Of a stretch of 64,000 nucleotides of DNA, positions 18,624-28,367 are shown piece after piece. Numbering within the stretch: the stretch's first letter is position 1; every line of letters starts with the position of its first letter. Origin of the DNA: Flavitalea plasmicola (GTDB lineage Bacteria > Bacteroidota > Bacteroidia > Chitinophagales > Chitinophagaceae); NCBI RefSeq assembly GCF_030546645.1, contig NZ_JAUOTO010000008.1, positions 368,606-432,605 on the forward strand, read 5' to 3'. A program made the position numbers and the translations under genes. The notes beneath the pieces were generated by a model. It ran no database searches, was not told the DNA's origin, and was given only the letters and a program-made list of their open reading frames with translations.

Positions 18624-21600
18624 ATGAGTGAGCGCACTTTTACTGCTTTCAAATCAGGATGCCTTCCTTTTTTCTGCCTGTTAGCGCAATTCATATCCGC
18701 AAGCGCGCAGGACCCGGCTATCATAAATGGAAGAGTCGCCGACGACAAAGGAATGGCCATGCCGGGCGTAAGCGTTTCAATAAAACATTCCAACACCGGC
18801 ACCTCCACCAACAAAGAAGGCAATTACACGCTGAGATCGCCGGGAAAGGCGGATACCCTCGTTTTTACCTTCGTCGGCTATATGCAGCAGGAAATTCCGG
18901 TAAATGGGAAAAAACGCATCGACGTGATCCTGCTGGAAAAAAAGAATGACCTCGATGAAGCCGTTGTGGTCGCCTATGGACAACAAAAAAAAGAAAGCCT
19001 CGTCAGCTCGATAACGACCATCTCTCCCAAGGAGATCAAAGGACCGACAAGCAATTTAACAACGATGCTGGCCGGCCGCATATCAGGCCTCATCTCCTAT
19101 CAGCGCAGCGGTGAGCCGGGCGCCGACAATGCCTCATTTTTTATCCGGGGAATAACAACATTTGGCTCAGGGAAAATTGACCCGTTGATCCTCATTGACG
19201 GTATGGAATCATCCGTCACTACGCTCGCCCGCCTCCAGCCGGATGACATCGCTGGATTTTCAATATTGAAAGATGCGGCCGCATCCTCCCTGTACGGCGC
19301 ACGCGGCGCCAACGGCGTGATACTGGTGACGACAAAATCAGGTAAGGTCGGCGACACAAAACTAAATTTGCGCTTGGAAAATTCTTTGTCCTCCAACACT
19401 CAGAATTTTCGCCTGGCGGATAATATTACCTATATGAAATTATCCAACGAGGCTGCCCTGACACGGAATCCACTGGCCCCGCTGCCATACACCCAAAACA
19501 AGATCGACCATACCATCGCCCATGACAACCCCTTGCTTTATCCCAATAATGACTGGGTCGGGACATTGATCAAAAATTACACCAGCAACCAGCGTGTCAA
19601 TCTGAATGTTAGCGGAGGTGTTAACAAAGCGCAGTATTATATTGCCATTTCAGCCAATAAGGACAATGGCGTGCTGAAAACGCAAAAAGGCAGCAATTTC
19701 AATAGTAACATCGATCTGAAAAGCTACCAGATCCGGTCTAATGTCAATGTCAAACTAACGACCACCACCGAAGCGGTCCTGCGGACCTCCGGTGATTTCG
19801 ACGATTACAACGGCCCCGCCGGCGGAACCTATGACTATAACAATAACGTGCCGGTCACCTCAGGCAGCGCCATCTTTGCAAGCGCATTGAACGCCAATCC
19901 CGTCCTGTTCCCTGCGATATTTCCCGCCTCGGATCTCCCCGGCGTCAAACACCCGCTGTTCGGGAACGCTCCCCGCGGCAGTAACGGAGAAGTCTATGCC
20001 AACCCTTACGCTTCCATGGTCTCGGGCTACCAGCAATACAATACTTCCACCCTCAACGTCCAGCTGGAGCTCAAACAGGATCTGAAATTCATCACCCAGG
20101 GCCTGTCCATGAGAGGAATGATCTTTACCAAGCGTTATACGTATTTTAATCTCAACCGGCAATATAACCCGTTCTTCTATGCCGCCAGCCCCTCCCTCAC
20201 AGACCCGAAAGGATACGTCCTGTCGCTCCTGAATGAAAATACAGCGACGGAATACCTTAGCTACAATCCCGGTGACAAGGTCGTCAACACCACCACGTAC
20301 GAGGAGCTGGCCCTGAATTACAACCGGACATTCGCCAAAGTGCACAACATCAGCGGCCTGCTCATCGGGATCCAAAGGAATTACCTCACCGGCAACGCCG
20401 GTGACCTGCAATCCTCCCTCCCATTCAGGAACCAGGGCGTGTCAGGCAGGTTCACCTATGGCTATGACAACCGCTATCTGCTGGAAGCGAATTTCGGCTA
20501 CAATGGCTCGGAACGTTTTGCAAAAAACAACAGGTTTGGTTTTTTCCCCTCCATAGGCGTGGCCTGGAACGTACACAACGAAAAGTTCTTTGCGTCACAA
20601 CAAGGACCCGTCACTAAACTAAAGTTTCGCGCCACCACCGGCCTGTCAGGTAATGACCAGATCGGGCGCGCACAAGACAGGTTCTTTTATCTGTCCAATG
20701 TCAGCCTGACAGATCCCAACTATGGGTTTTCCTTCGGGGACAATTACAGTTACACTAAGCCGGGCGTATCCATTTCCAGGTATGCGAACAATGGAATTAC
20801 ATGGGAGAAATCCAACAAACAAAACCTGGGCATGGACCTTGCATTATGGAACGCCCTGAACGTTATCGTGGACGTCTACCAGGAACGCCGAACCAATATA
20901 TTGATGCAGCGGGCGTATGTTCCCTCTACCATGGGCCTCACCGCCCCGGTAAGCGCAAATGTCGGCGTCGCCCGGGGAAAAGGCGTGGATGTAGCCATGG
21001 ATTATAACAGGACCTTCGGTCAGGCATGGCTGCAGGTGAGAGGCACATTCACCTATGCGGCAAGTGAGCTGCTGGTGAATGAAGAGCCGGATTACCCCTC
21101 CAATTCAAAATACCTCTCCCGCGTCGGTCAATCGCTGGGCGAAGTGTACGGGCTTATTGCCGAAAGGCTGTTCGTGGATGACGCTGATGTAAAAAATTCC
21201 CCTCAACAGAATTTCGGCGAAACAAGAGGGGGAGATATAAAATACCGCGATCTCAACGGCGACGGTCAGATCACCAACCTGGACATGGTCAACGGCCTTG
21301 GATACCCTACCACTCCCGAGATCATTTATGGGTTCGGCTTTTCCTTTGGCTATAAGAATTTTGACATCAGCACCTTCTTCCAGGGGTCTGCCCGGTCTTC
21401 CCTGTTCATCGACCCTTCAGCAATATCCCCCTTCGTGGCGAATGGCGCCTACCAGCACGGACTGCTGAATGTCATCGCAAATGACCATTGGTCCGAAGAC
21501 AACCGGAACCTGTACGCCTTCTGGCCGCGGTTAGGCCTTACACAAAACAATAATAACAACCAGCCCTCGAATTGGTGGATGCGCAATGGCGCCTTCCTGA

Positions 21601-21803
21601 GGATGAAAAGCGCGGAGATCGGATACAACGTCAAAGAAAGAACATTGAAAAAACACCATATTTCCGGGCTGAGGTTCTATCTCAACGGCACCAACCTGTT
21701 TTTGATCAGCGCCTTTAAACTGTGGGACCCGGAACAAGGAGGGAACGGGCTTGGCTACCCGGTGCAAAAAGTATTCAACGCCGGTGTGAACATCCAATTA
21801 TAA
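18624..21803 (+). CDS. SusC-family TonB-linked outer-membrane protein of the GH92 locus
   Basis: This 1059-residue protein has a signal peptide (about 1-29, ending SASAQ), a carboxypeptidase-regulatory-like domain (about 33-110; INGRVADDKGMAMPGVSVSI), a TonB box region (DEAVVVAYGQQKKES), a plug with LKDAAASSLYGARGANGVIL and a barrel. There is no STN domain, so it imports without sigma signalling. With the following SusD and GH92 genes it probably takes up a mannose-containing glycan. The start is supported by the promoter 47 bp upstream. Confidence 0.94.
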   Translation: MSERTFTAFKSGCLPFFCLLAQFISASAQDPAIINGRVADDKGMAMPGVSVSIKHSNTGTSTNKEGNYTLRSPGKADTLVFTFVGYMQQEIPVNGKKRIDVILLEKKNDLDEAVVVAYGQQKKESLVSSITTISPKEIKGPTSNLTTMLAGRISGLISYQRSGEPGADNASFFIRGITTFGSGKIDPLILIDGMESSVTTLARLQPDDIAGFSILKDAAASSLYGARGANGVILVTTKSGKVGDTKLNLRLENSLSSNTQNFRLADNITYMKLSNEAALTRNPLAPLPYTQNKIDHTIAHDNPLLYPNNDWVGTLIKNYTSNQRVNLNVSGGVNKAQYYIAISANKDNGVLKTQKGSNFNSNIDLKSYQIRSNVNVKLTTTTEAVLRTSGDFDDYNGPAGGTYDYNNNVPVTSGSAIFASALNANPVLFPAIFPASDLPGVKHPLFGNAPRGSNGEVYANPYASMVSGYQQYNTSTLNVQLELKQDLKFITQGLSMRGMIFTKRYTYFNLNRQYNPFFYAASPSLTDPKGYVLSLLNENTATEYLSYNPGDKVVNTTTYEELALNYNRTFAKVHNISGLLIGIQRNYLTGNAGDLQSSLPFRNQGVSGRFTYGYDNRYLLEANFGYNGSERFAKNNRFGFFPSIGVAWNVHNEKFFASQQGPVTKLKFRATTGLSGNDQIGRAQDRFFYLSNVSLTDPNYGFSFGDNYSYTKPGVSISRYANNGITWEKSNKQNLGMDLALWNALNVIVDVYQERRTNILMQRAYVPSTMGLTAPVSANVGVARGKGVDVAMDYNRTFGQAWLQVRGTFTYAASELLVNEEPDYPSNSKYLSRVGQSLGEVYGLIAERLFVDDADVKNSPQQNFGETRGGDIKYRDLNGDGQITNLDMVNGLGYPTTPEIIYGFGFSFGYKNFDISTFFQGSARSSLFIDPSAISPFVANGAYQHGLLNVIANDHWSEDNRNLYAFWPRLGLTQNNNNNQPSNWWMRNGAFLRMKSAEIGYNVKERTLKKHHISGLRFYLNGTNLFLISAFKLWDPEQGGNGLGYPVQKVFNAGVNIQL

Positions 21804-21822
21804 GGCCATTAAATCAGCGTAA

Positions 21823-23718
21823 ATGAAACCGTTATATAAATATCTATTGTTCTTCTTCGTATGCTCGCCGGCATGTAAGAAAAGCTATCTCGACATCGTG
21901 CCGGACAATATTGCAACCCTTGACAATGCTTTTGCCAACCGGAATGAAGCCGAAAAATACCTGTTCACCTGCTATTCCTACTTACCCCAGGAAGGGCATC
22001 CTGATAAGAATCCCGCCTTCAGCGGCGGCGACGAAGCATGGACATATTGGCCCATGTCCGAAGATTATTTCTACCTCGATCCCTATAATATTGCACGGGG
22101 TGAGATGAACAAGGTGGACCCCTATATGAACTATTGGGATGGGTTTGACGGCAAATCCCTATGGCAAGGCATAAGGGCATGTAATATATTCCTTGATAAT
22201 GTAGATCAGGTCTTCGATCTGCAGCCATATGTCAAGACTCGATGGATGGCAGAAGCAAAATTCCTGAAAGCTTATTTTCACTGGTACCTGTTCCGGATGT
22301 ACGGCCCCATTCCTATCGTTGACAAGAACCTGCCCATTACTGCATCCCCTGAAGACGTGAAAGTTTACAGGCAGCCGGTGGATTCGGTAGTACACTATAT
22401 TTCCAACCTCCTCGATGAAGCAGCGGCCGGCGATGACAACACTGGCTTGCCGCTGGTCATTACCAGCAGCTCCACTGAAATGGGCCGCGTAACCAAAGTG
22501 GCCGCCCTCTCTATCAAAGCCCGTCTGCTGGTTACGGCAGCAAGCCCCCTGTTCAATGGCAATAATGATTTCGCCGGCATGAACGGCAAAGACGGAAAGC
22601 CCCTGTTTAACCCCCAATATGATGCCGCAAAATGGTCGACCGCTGCCGCTGCCTGTAAGCAAGCCATCGATGCCGCCGCTCGTGCAGGCATAACACTCTA
22701 TTACTTCAATTCGGCTTTGACGGTGGTGGATCCATTTATAAAGGTGGAAATGAACATCCGCAATGCCGTCTGTGAGAAATGGAACAATGAATTGATCTGG
22801 GGACTGACCTCCGGCGGAAACCCGACATTCTGGCTGCAGACATATGCCATTCCACAGCTGGATCCCAACAACATTAACCTCAACCTGAAAGGGAAGCTGG
22901 CGCCCCCTTTGAAAATGGCCGAGCTTTTCTATACCAGCAATGGCGTACCGATCGAGGAAGACAAAACCTGGGATTATGACAACCGCTTTGCACTGCGTAC
23001 AGCAGCTGCCACAGATACGGGTATGCAGGAAGGGTATGAGACCATCGGCCTTCACTTCAACAGGGAAAAACGTTTCTACGCTGATATGGCCTTCGATGGT
23101 TCCAAATGGTTCATGAAGAACGGAAATTATAATATCCAAAGTAAATTGGAACAATACACAGGCAAGAAGCAAAGCCGCCTGTATTCCATCACCGGCTATT
23201 ACACGAAAAAAATTGTCAACTGGAACCTGGTCTTCTCGGCGTCTAACCTGACAGTGGAGTCCTATCCCTGGCCGGTGATGCGTCTGGGCGATCTTTACCT
23301 GCTGTATGCCGAAGCCCTGAACGAAACGGGCGACCAGGCACAGGCATTGACCTACATCAATCCAATCAGAGCCAGAGCCGGTCTGAATTCAGTGGAAAGC
23401 TCCTGGTCTGCCTACTCCAACAAACCCACCAAATTCACCACCCAAAAGGGCCTTCGGGAGATCATTCACCAGGAGCGCGGAATTGAAATGGCGTTTGAAG
23501 GCAGCCGTTTCTGGGACCTTCGCCGGTGGAAGTCGGCGCCCCAGACCTTAAGCGCGCCGATCTATGGGTGGGATATCCTGCAATCCTCTTATGAGGATTA
23601 CAATAGGAAAGTGCTGCTGTATAATCCAAGATTCCTTTCTCCCAGGGATTATTTCTGGCCGATCAAAGAGTATGACCTTCAAATTAACCCCCATCTCGTT
23701 CAAAATGCGGGCTGGTAA
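21823..23718 (+). CDS. SusD/RagB-family lipoprotein of the GH92 locus
   Basis: This 631-residue lipoprotein (lipobox SPAC, Cys18) starts with the typical YLDIVPDN segment. It has the SusD helices (LWQGIRACNIFLDNVDQVF, RWMAEAKFLKAYFHWYLFRM) and C-terminal SusD motifs (MRLGDLYLLYAEALNETGD, HQERGIEMAFEGSRFWDLRR). It is the surface lid of the preceding SusC. It is longer than the average SusD (about 500-600), like other members found with DUF5000-type lipoproteins. Confidence 0.93.
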   Translation: MKPLYKYLLFFFVCSPACKKSYLDIVPDNIATLDNAFANRNEAEKYLFTCYSYLPQEGHPDKNPAFSGGDEAWTYWPMSEDYFYLDPYNIARGEMNKVDPYMNYWDGFDGKSLWQGIRACNIFLDNVDQVFDLQPYVKTRWMAEAKFLKAYFHWYLFRMYGPIPIVDKNLPITASPEDVKVYRQPVDSVVHYISNLLDEAAAGDDNTGLPLVITSSSTEMGRVTKVAALSIKARLLVTAASPLFNGNNDFAGMNGKDGKPLFNPQYDAAKWSTAAAACKQAIDAAARAGITLYYFNSALTVVDPFIKVEMNIRNAVCEKWNNELIWGLTSGGNPTFWLQTYAIPQLDPNNINLNLKGKLAPPLKMAELFYTSNGVPIEEDKTWDYDNRFALRTAAATDTGMQEGYETIGLHFNREKRFYADMAFDGSKWFMKNGNYNIQSKLEQYTGKKQSRLYSITGYYTKKIVNWNLVFSASNLTVESYPWPVMRLGDLYLLYAEALNETGDQAQALTYINPIRARAGLNSVESSWSAYSNKPTKFTTQKGLREIIHQERGIEMAFEGSRFWDLRRWKSAPQTLSAPIYGWDILQSSYEDYNRKVLLYNPRFLSPRDYFWPIKEYDLQINPHLVQNAGW

Positions 23719-23728
23719 ATCATAAACA

Positions 23729-24901
23729 ATGAAAATTAACCGATTATTCATCAGCAGCCTCGGAATGATCTTGCTGGCATTCAATGCGTGCAAGCAGGAG
23801 CGCCTGGGTCCTGTAGAAAAGGACAACGTGGCCCCCGGGTCGGTGTCGGATATCAGCATCGTCAACCTCAACGGAGCTGCCAGGATCAGCTACTCGCTGC
23901 CCACCGATCCCGACCTGCTGTATATAAAGGCGCTCTACACCACCCGGCAAGGGGTGGTCAGGGAAACGAAGGTCAGCCGGTACAACAGCAGCCTCACCGT
24001 TGTCGGCTTCGCCGACACCAACGCATATGACGTAAAACTATATGCAGTAGATAAAAGTGAGAACGTCTCTCCAGCCGTCGACGTGACCGTCCATCCCCTT
24101 ACTCCTTCGGTCTTCCTGGTTCGTGATAGCCTGGTGGTCAATCCGGATTTTGGCGGCATCAACGTAGCATATACAAACACTGCCGAAGAGAACCTGGCCA
24201 TCGTCGTATTGTCCAATGATTCCTTAGGCCAGTTCTCGCCCATCAATACGAATTACACCAACCTCAAAGCGGGTAACTTCTCTGCAAGAGGCCTGCCAGC
24301 CGTCCCCACCAAGTTCGGCGTCTATGTACGCGACAGATGGGGAAATTTGTCGGACACCCTCATCGTGACGCTGACACCCCTGTATGAAGCATTGCTCGAC
24401 CGGACAAAAATGAACGGGGTCGTATTGCCTGGCGACGCGCCTTTGGGTTATAGTGGCAACATCAACGGCCTCTTTGACGGTGATGTCAATGACGGTTTCT
24501 ATCACTCGGGAGATGCGGCCAGGATGCCCCAATGGTTCACCTTCGACATGGGAGTAACGGCTAAATTAAGCAGGCTCACCTGGTTTATGCGCCCCGGGTA
24601 CTTTTACTCTCTGCACAACCCCCGGGTAATAGAGATCTGGGGATCGAATAGCCCCAACCCGGACGGAAGCTTTGACGCAAGTTGGACACTACTGGTGTCC
24701 TACACACAGGTCAAACCATCCGGATTGCCGGTCGGCCAGCTATCATCGGACGACATAGCCGCAGCAAATGCAGGTGAAACGGTAGTTTTTCCATTAAATG
24801 CCCCCAAAGTTCGCTATATAAGGTTCAAGACCCTGAAGAACTGGTCTGACGGGACCTATGTAAATTTCTACGAACTCATGATGTGGGGCGATACCCATTA
24901 A
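23729..24901 (+). CDS. DUF4959/DUF5126/DUF5000-type surface lipoprotein
   Basis: This 390-residue lipoprotein (lipobox FNAC, Cys21) has an N-terminal Fn3-like region (about 30-120; ISYSLPTDPDLLYIKALY), a middle beta domain (about 125-220) and a C-terminal discoidin-like DUF5000 domain (about 240-388) with the hallmark EIWGSNSPNPDGSFDASW and PSGLPVGQ. Such proteins are common partners of SusC/SusD in loci with GH92 or related enzymes and are thought to bind glycan at the surface. It starts 10 bp after susD. Confidence 0.8.
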   Translation: MKINRLFISSLGMILLAFNACKQERLGPVEKDNVAPGSVSDISIVNLNGAARISYSLPTDPDLLYIKALYTTRQGVVRETKVSRYNSSLTVVGFADTNAYDVKLYAVDKSENVSPAVDVTVHPLTPSVFLVRDSLVVNPDFGGINVAYTNTAEENLAIVVLSNDSLGQFSPINTNYTNLKAGNFSARGLPAVPTKFGVYVRDRWGNLSDTLIVTLTPLYEALLDRTKMNGVVLPGDAPLGYSGNINGLFDGDVNDGFYHSGDAARMPQWFTFDMGVTAKLSRLTWFMRPGYFYSLHNPRVIEIWGSNSPNPDGSFDASWTLLVSYTQVKPSGLPVGQLSSDDIAAANAGETVVFPLNAPKVRYIRFKTLKNWSDGTYVNFYELMMWGDTH

Positions 24902-24915
24902 TTAATTCAGTCTAT

Positions 24916-26127
24916 ATGCAATCGAAAATACTTTTTGCCTTCCTGATCGTTCCGGCCTGCATGGCAATATTTTCATCCTGCACAAGAACGACAGGAGATG
25001 CCTATAAGAAATATTTATCCGGCGGAGAGATCACCTACCCCGGGCGCGCAGATTCAGTGATCGTTCGCGCAGGATACAAACGCATCCAATTGTCCGTCAT
25101 CCTTGGCAATGATCCTTTGGTAAAAAAGATCAGGATCTTCTGGAACAACGGCGTCGATTCCATCGACGCAGCTGTCAGCCACATTACAGGAAAAGATACG
25201 ATCAATGTCATTATTCCCCATCTGGTGGAAGGGAACTACAACTTTACAGTATATACTTACGATGACGCTGGCCACCGGTCTGTAGCCTTCCTGGGCTCAG
25301 GCATCGTTTACGGTGACAGTTATGTCGCGTCGCTGACCAACAGGACCCTGAGATCGATCACACAATCCAAAGATGGCCTTCAGATCCTGCTCTCCTGGGG
25401 CGGAGCTGCCGAGGGCGATCTCGGAACAGCCGTAGACTATATAGGGCACGACGGCAACAGCCATACAATAATCGTCCCACCTGCTGAAACCACTACCACC
25501 CTGCCCGACTACCAGGAAAATAGCCCATTGACCTACCAGTCTTTGTACAAGCCTGATCCTACGGCGTTCGATTTTTTTTCGCCGGCGCCCGGCCAGGCGA
25601 CATTACCCGCATTTGAAAGACAGTTCGACAAAGCCAAATTCGCTATGATGATTTTACCCACCGATGTACTGGAAGGCGGTTATGGCTGGCTGGAAAATTA
25701 TATCTGGGATGAACAATATGATCCCCCGGGGTTTGCGACGCAAAGCCAAATCCCCTGCTGGTTTACCTTCGACGCCGGATCTTCGGCCTCGCTCAGCCGG
25801 TTCAAAGTCTGGCAGGCCAATGACAGATTATACGATCTGGAAAGCGTCAAAACCTTTGAACTGTATGGCAGCGACAGCCCTAATCCCGATGGCAGCTGGA
25901 GTACCTGGACGCTGATTGGCTCCTATACTTCCGTAAAACCCTCCGGCCTGCCGGTCGGCCAGAACACACAGGCGGATATTGACTTCGCAAAAGCCGGAGA
26001 AGAATTCACCGCACCCGCCGGCTTGCCAAAATTCAGATATTACAGGTTTAAACTTCTCTCCAATTGGGGCGGCGGTAACTTTATGACAATGGAGGAAATT
26101 ACTTTTTACACCCACGACCTGCAATAA
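24916..26127 (+). CDS. DUF4998-like surface lipoprotein with C-terminal DUF5000-type domain
   Basis: The ATG at 24916 gives 403 residues with a lipoprotein signal (FSSC, Cys22). The frame is open slightly upstream inside the previous gene, but that start spoils the signal. The N-terminal part (about 30-220) resembles DUF4998 (YPGRADSVIVRAGYKRIQLS, ILGNDPLVKKIRIFWNNG). The C-terminal part repeats the discoidin-like motif of the neighbour (ELYGSDSPNPDGSWSTW, VKPSGLPVGQ), so the two are related in tandem. The stop overlaps the GH92 start (TAATG), indicating coupling. Confidence 0.78.
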   Translation: MQSKILFAFLIVPACMAIFSSCTRTTGDAYKKYLSGGEITYPGRADSVIVRAGYKRIQLSVILGNDPLVKKIRIFWNNGVDSIDAAVSHITGKDTINVIIPHLVEGNYNFTVYTYDDAGHRSVAFLGSGIVYGDSYVASLTNRTLRSITQSKDGLQILLSWGGAAEGDLGTAVDYIGHDGNSHTIIVPPAETTTTLPDYQENSPLTYQSLYKPDPTAFDFFSPAPGQATLPAFERQFDKAKFAMMILPTDVLEGGYGWLENYIWDEQYDPPGFATQSQIPCWFTFDAGSSASLSRFKVWQANDRLYDLESVKTFELYGSDSPNPDGSWSTWTLIGSYTSVKPSGLPVGQNTQADIDFAKAGEEFTAPAGLPKFRYYRFKLLSNWGGGNFMTMEEITFYTHDLQ

Positions 26128-28367
26128 TGATGTCCCGCATTGGAAATACAACCTTATTGGTAATTACCCTCCTGTCCTTGGCTACTGCAGGCTATAGCCA
26201 GGCTAAGCAGCCCGTGGATTATGTCGATCCCCTGATCGGCACGTCCAATTCCCGGTGGATGCTATTCCCGGGCGTAACACGGCCCCATGGAATGGTAAAG
26301 CTCAGCCCCGACAACCAGGGCAGTGTATGGCAGGGCGGCTATGAATATTCCATTGGAAGTATTCACGGCTTCTCCTTTTTGCATGGATGGACAATGGCAG
26401 GTCTATTGACCATGCCCACCAATGGCGACCTTTCCTTAAGTCCCGGCACTCCGGATGCTCCGTTTAAAGGGGCCGGAGCAGGTTATCATTCCCGCTTCAG
26501 CCACCGGGACGAACATGCATCCCCCGGCTATTATTCCATCTATCTTTTGGATTCACGAATCAAGGCGGAACTCACCGCCACGGAAAGGACAGGCGTACAA
26601 CGGTATACCTTGCCCGCAGACCCTACCAACAGGATCATCATCCAGGCCGACCCACCTGCCGAATATGGTTATGATCTGCAGGACGCCGTTATCACAAAAG
26701 TGAATAATCAGGAAATACAAGGTTACGCAAAAACCTCGTCCGCTAATTTTAACACCTATACCCTGTTCTTTGTCATGCAGTTCAGCAAACCCTTTCATGA
26801 ATTTCATGGGTTTAAGCCAGGCGCCTACGTTACCTACCCCACCGCCAGGGAAGTACAGCTCATCGTACGTACAGGCATATCCTTTGTCAGCATTGACCAG
26901 GCCAGACTGAACCTCTCAACAGAGCTGAACGATTTCGGCTGGGACTTCGACAGGCTGGTGAAATACAACCGCTCCATGTGGAACAAACAGCTGAGCACAA
27001 TCGAAGTAAAAGGTGGTACGGAGACCGATAAAGTAAAATTCTATACCAACCTCTACCGGTGCTTTACAGCCAAGATGATCATGAGCGATGCCAATGGCAA
27101 ATATGTCGACGCCTGTGAGAACATGCAGCAGCTGCCGGCATCATGCAAAGCAATGATCGGAGGTGACGCCTTCTGGAACACGTTCTGGAATCTGAACCTG
27201 CTCTGGTCGCTCGCCTCTCCTGGAACCATTCAGCAACTGGTCGATACAGAGCTGGAGATGTACGAAAGAACGGGCTGGCTGTCAAAGGGACCCGCAGGCA
27301 TCGAATATTCCGGGATCATGGAAGGCTCTCATGAAATGGCATTGATCACCAGCGCCTATCTGAAAGGCATCGTCAAAGAAAACCCCGGCCTCGCCTACCA
27401 GGCCATGAAAAAGAATGTCGAAGTGGAACCCTCTCCCACCTGCGGTGGCAATCCCGGCAACCCTCAGATCAGCACCTATGCCCGGATGGGATTCGTTCCG
27501 GTGGAAAAAGGCGTGACATCCAAAACCCTGGACTATGCTTACGATGATTGGTGCGTGGCGCAAATGGCAAAATTCCTGCAGAAAAGCGAGGACTATCACT
27601 TCTTTTTAAAAAGGTCCGCCAACTGGCGGAATGTCTTCAATCCTGCCAACAAATACGTTACACCCAAAAAAGAAGACGGAACATACATCCCCGATTTCGA
27701 CAAATTCTCTGTCAACCACTTCGTGGAAGGCAATGCCTGGCAATACTCATTCTACGTACCGCATGACGTCCCCGGCGTGATCGCCGAAATGGGGAAAGAC
27801 ACTTTTCTCAACAGGCTCACGGAAGGCTTCTCAAGGTCCGAATTTCACAAATTCGCCGCCCATGCATTGGATCGCACCATGGGCCAGTCCGCGGAATATT
27901 ATATCAACCACGGCAACGAAGTTAATATGCAGGCGTCATTTCTGTTCAATTACGCCGGCCGGCCCGACCTGACCCAATACTATACCCGGAAAATACTTGA
28001 CAAATTCTATGACGCCTCTCCCTATGTCGGATGGAATGGCGATGAGGATGAAGGACAGATGGGTGCCTGGTTCGTCAACAGCGCCCTGGGTCTGTTTGAA
28101 ATGAATGGCGGCACGTCCTCCGACCTCCGGATAGATATCACCAGCCCCCTTTTCAGCGAAATAACGATCAACCTGGATCCCCATTATTACAAAGGAAAGG
28201 CATTTGTCATCAAGGCTCATAATAATTCGACACAGAATATTTATATCCAATCGATAAGGCTCAATGGGAAGCCGGTGAAAGACCTTAATATAAGCTTTAA
28301 GGACATCGTCAATGGAGGTAGGCTCGAATTGTGGATGGGTCCCTCTCCCGCAAATATCAAAAGTTAA
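26127..28367 (+). CDS. GH92-family alpha-mannosidase
   Basis: This 746-residue secreted protein starts with a signal peptide (cleavage near GYSQA) and the GH92 opening VDYVDPLIGTSNSRW...FPGVTRPHGMVKLSPDN. It has the conserved VEGNAWQYSFYVPHD segment, whose Glu534 fits the known general acid. The GDEDEGQMGAW segment (639-641 D-E-D) fits the region of the catalytic base. GH92 enzymes are calcium-dependent inverting exo-alpha-mannosidases acting on N-glycans or mannan. The linkage specificity cannot be read with confidence. It is the last gene of the GntR-linked operon, and its 3' end overlaps a convergent TonB receptor by 11 bp. Confidence 0.92.
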   Translation: MMSRIGNTTLLVITLLSLATAGYSQAKQPVDYVDPLIGTSNSRWMLFPGVTRPHGMVKLSPDNQGSVWQGGYEYSIGSIHGFSFLHGWTMAGLLTMPTNGDLSLSPGTPDAPFKGAGAGYHSRFSHRDEHASPGYYSIYLLDSRIKAELTATERTGVQRYTLPADPTNRIIIQADPPAEYGYDLQDAVITKVNNQEIQGYAKTSSANFNTYTLFFVMQFSKPFHEFHGFKPGAYVTYPTAREVQLIVRTGISFVSIDQARLNLSTELNDFGWDFDRLVKYNRSMWNKQLSTIEVKGGTETDKVKFYTNLYRCFTAKMIMSDANGKYVDACENMQQLPASCKAMIGGDAFWNTFWNLNLLWSLASPGTIQQLVDTELEMYERTGWLSKGPAGIEYSGIMEGSHEMALITSAYLKGIVKENPGLAYQAMKKNVEVEPSPTCGGNPGNPQISTYARMGFVPVEKGVTSKTLDYAYDDWCVAQMAKFLQKSEDYHFFLKRSANWRNVFNPANKYVTPKKEDGTYIPDFDKFSVNHFVEGNAWQYSFYVPHDVPGVIAEMGKDTFLNRLTEGFSRSEFHKFAAHALDRTMGQSAEYYINHGNEVNMQASFLFNYAGRPDLTQYYTRKILDKFYDASPYVGWNGDEDEGQMGAWFVNSALGLFEMNGGTSSDLRIDITSPLFSEITINLDPHYYKGKAFVIKAHNNSTQNIYIQSIRLNGKPVKDLNISFKDIVNGGRLELWMGPSPANIKS

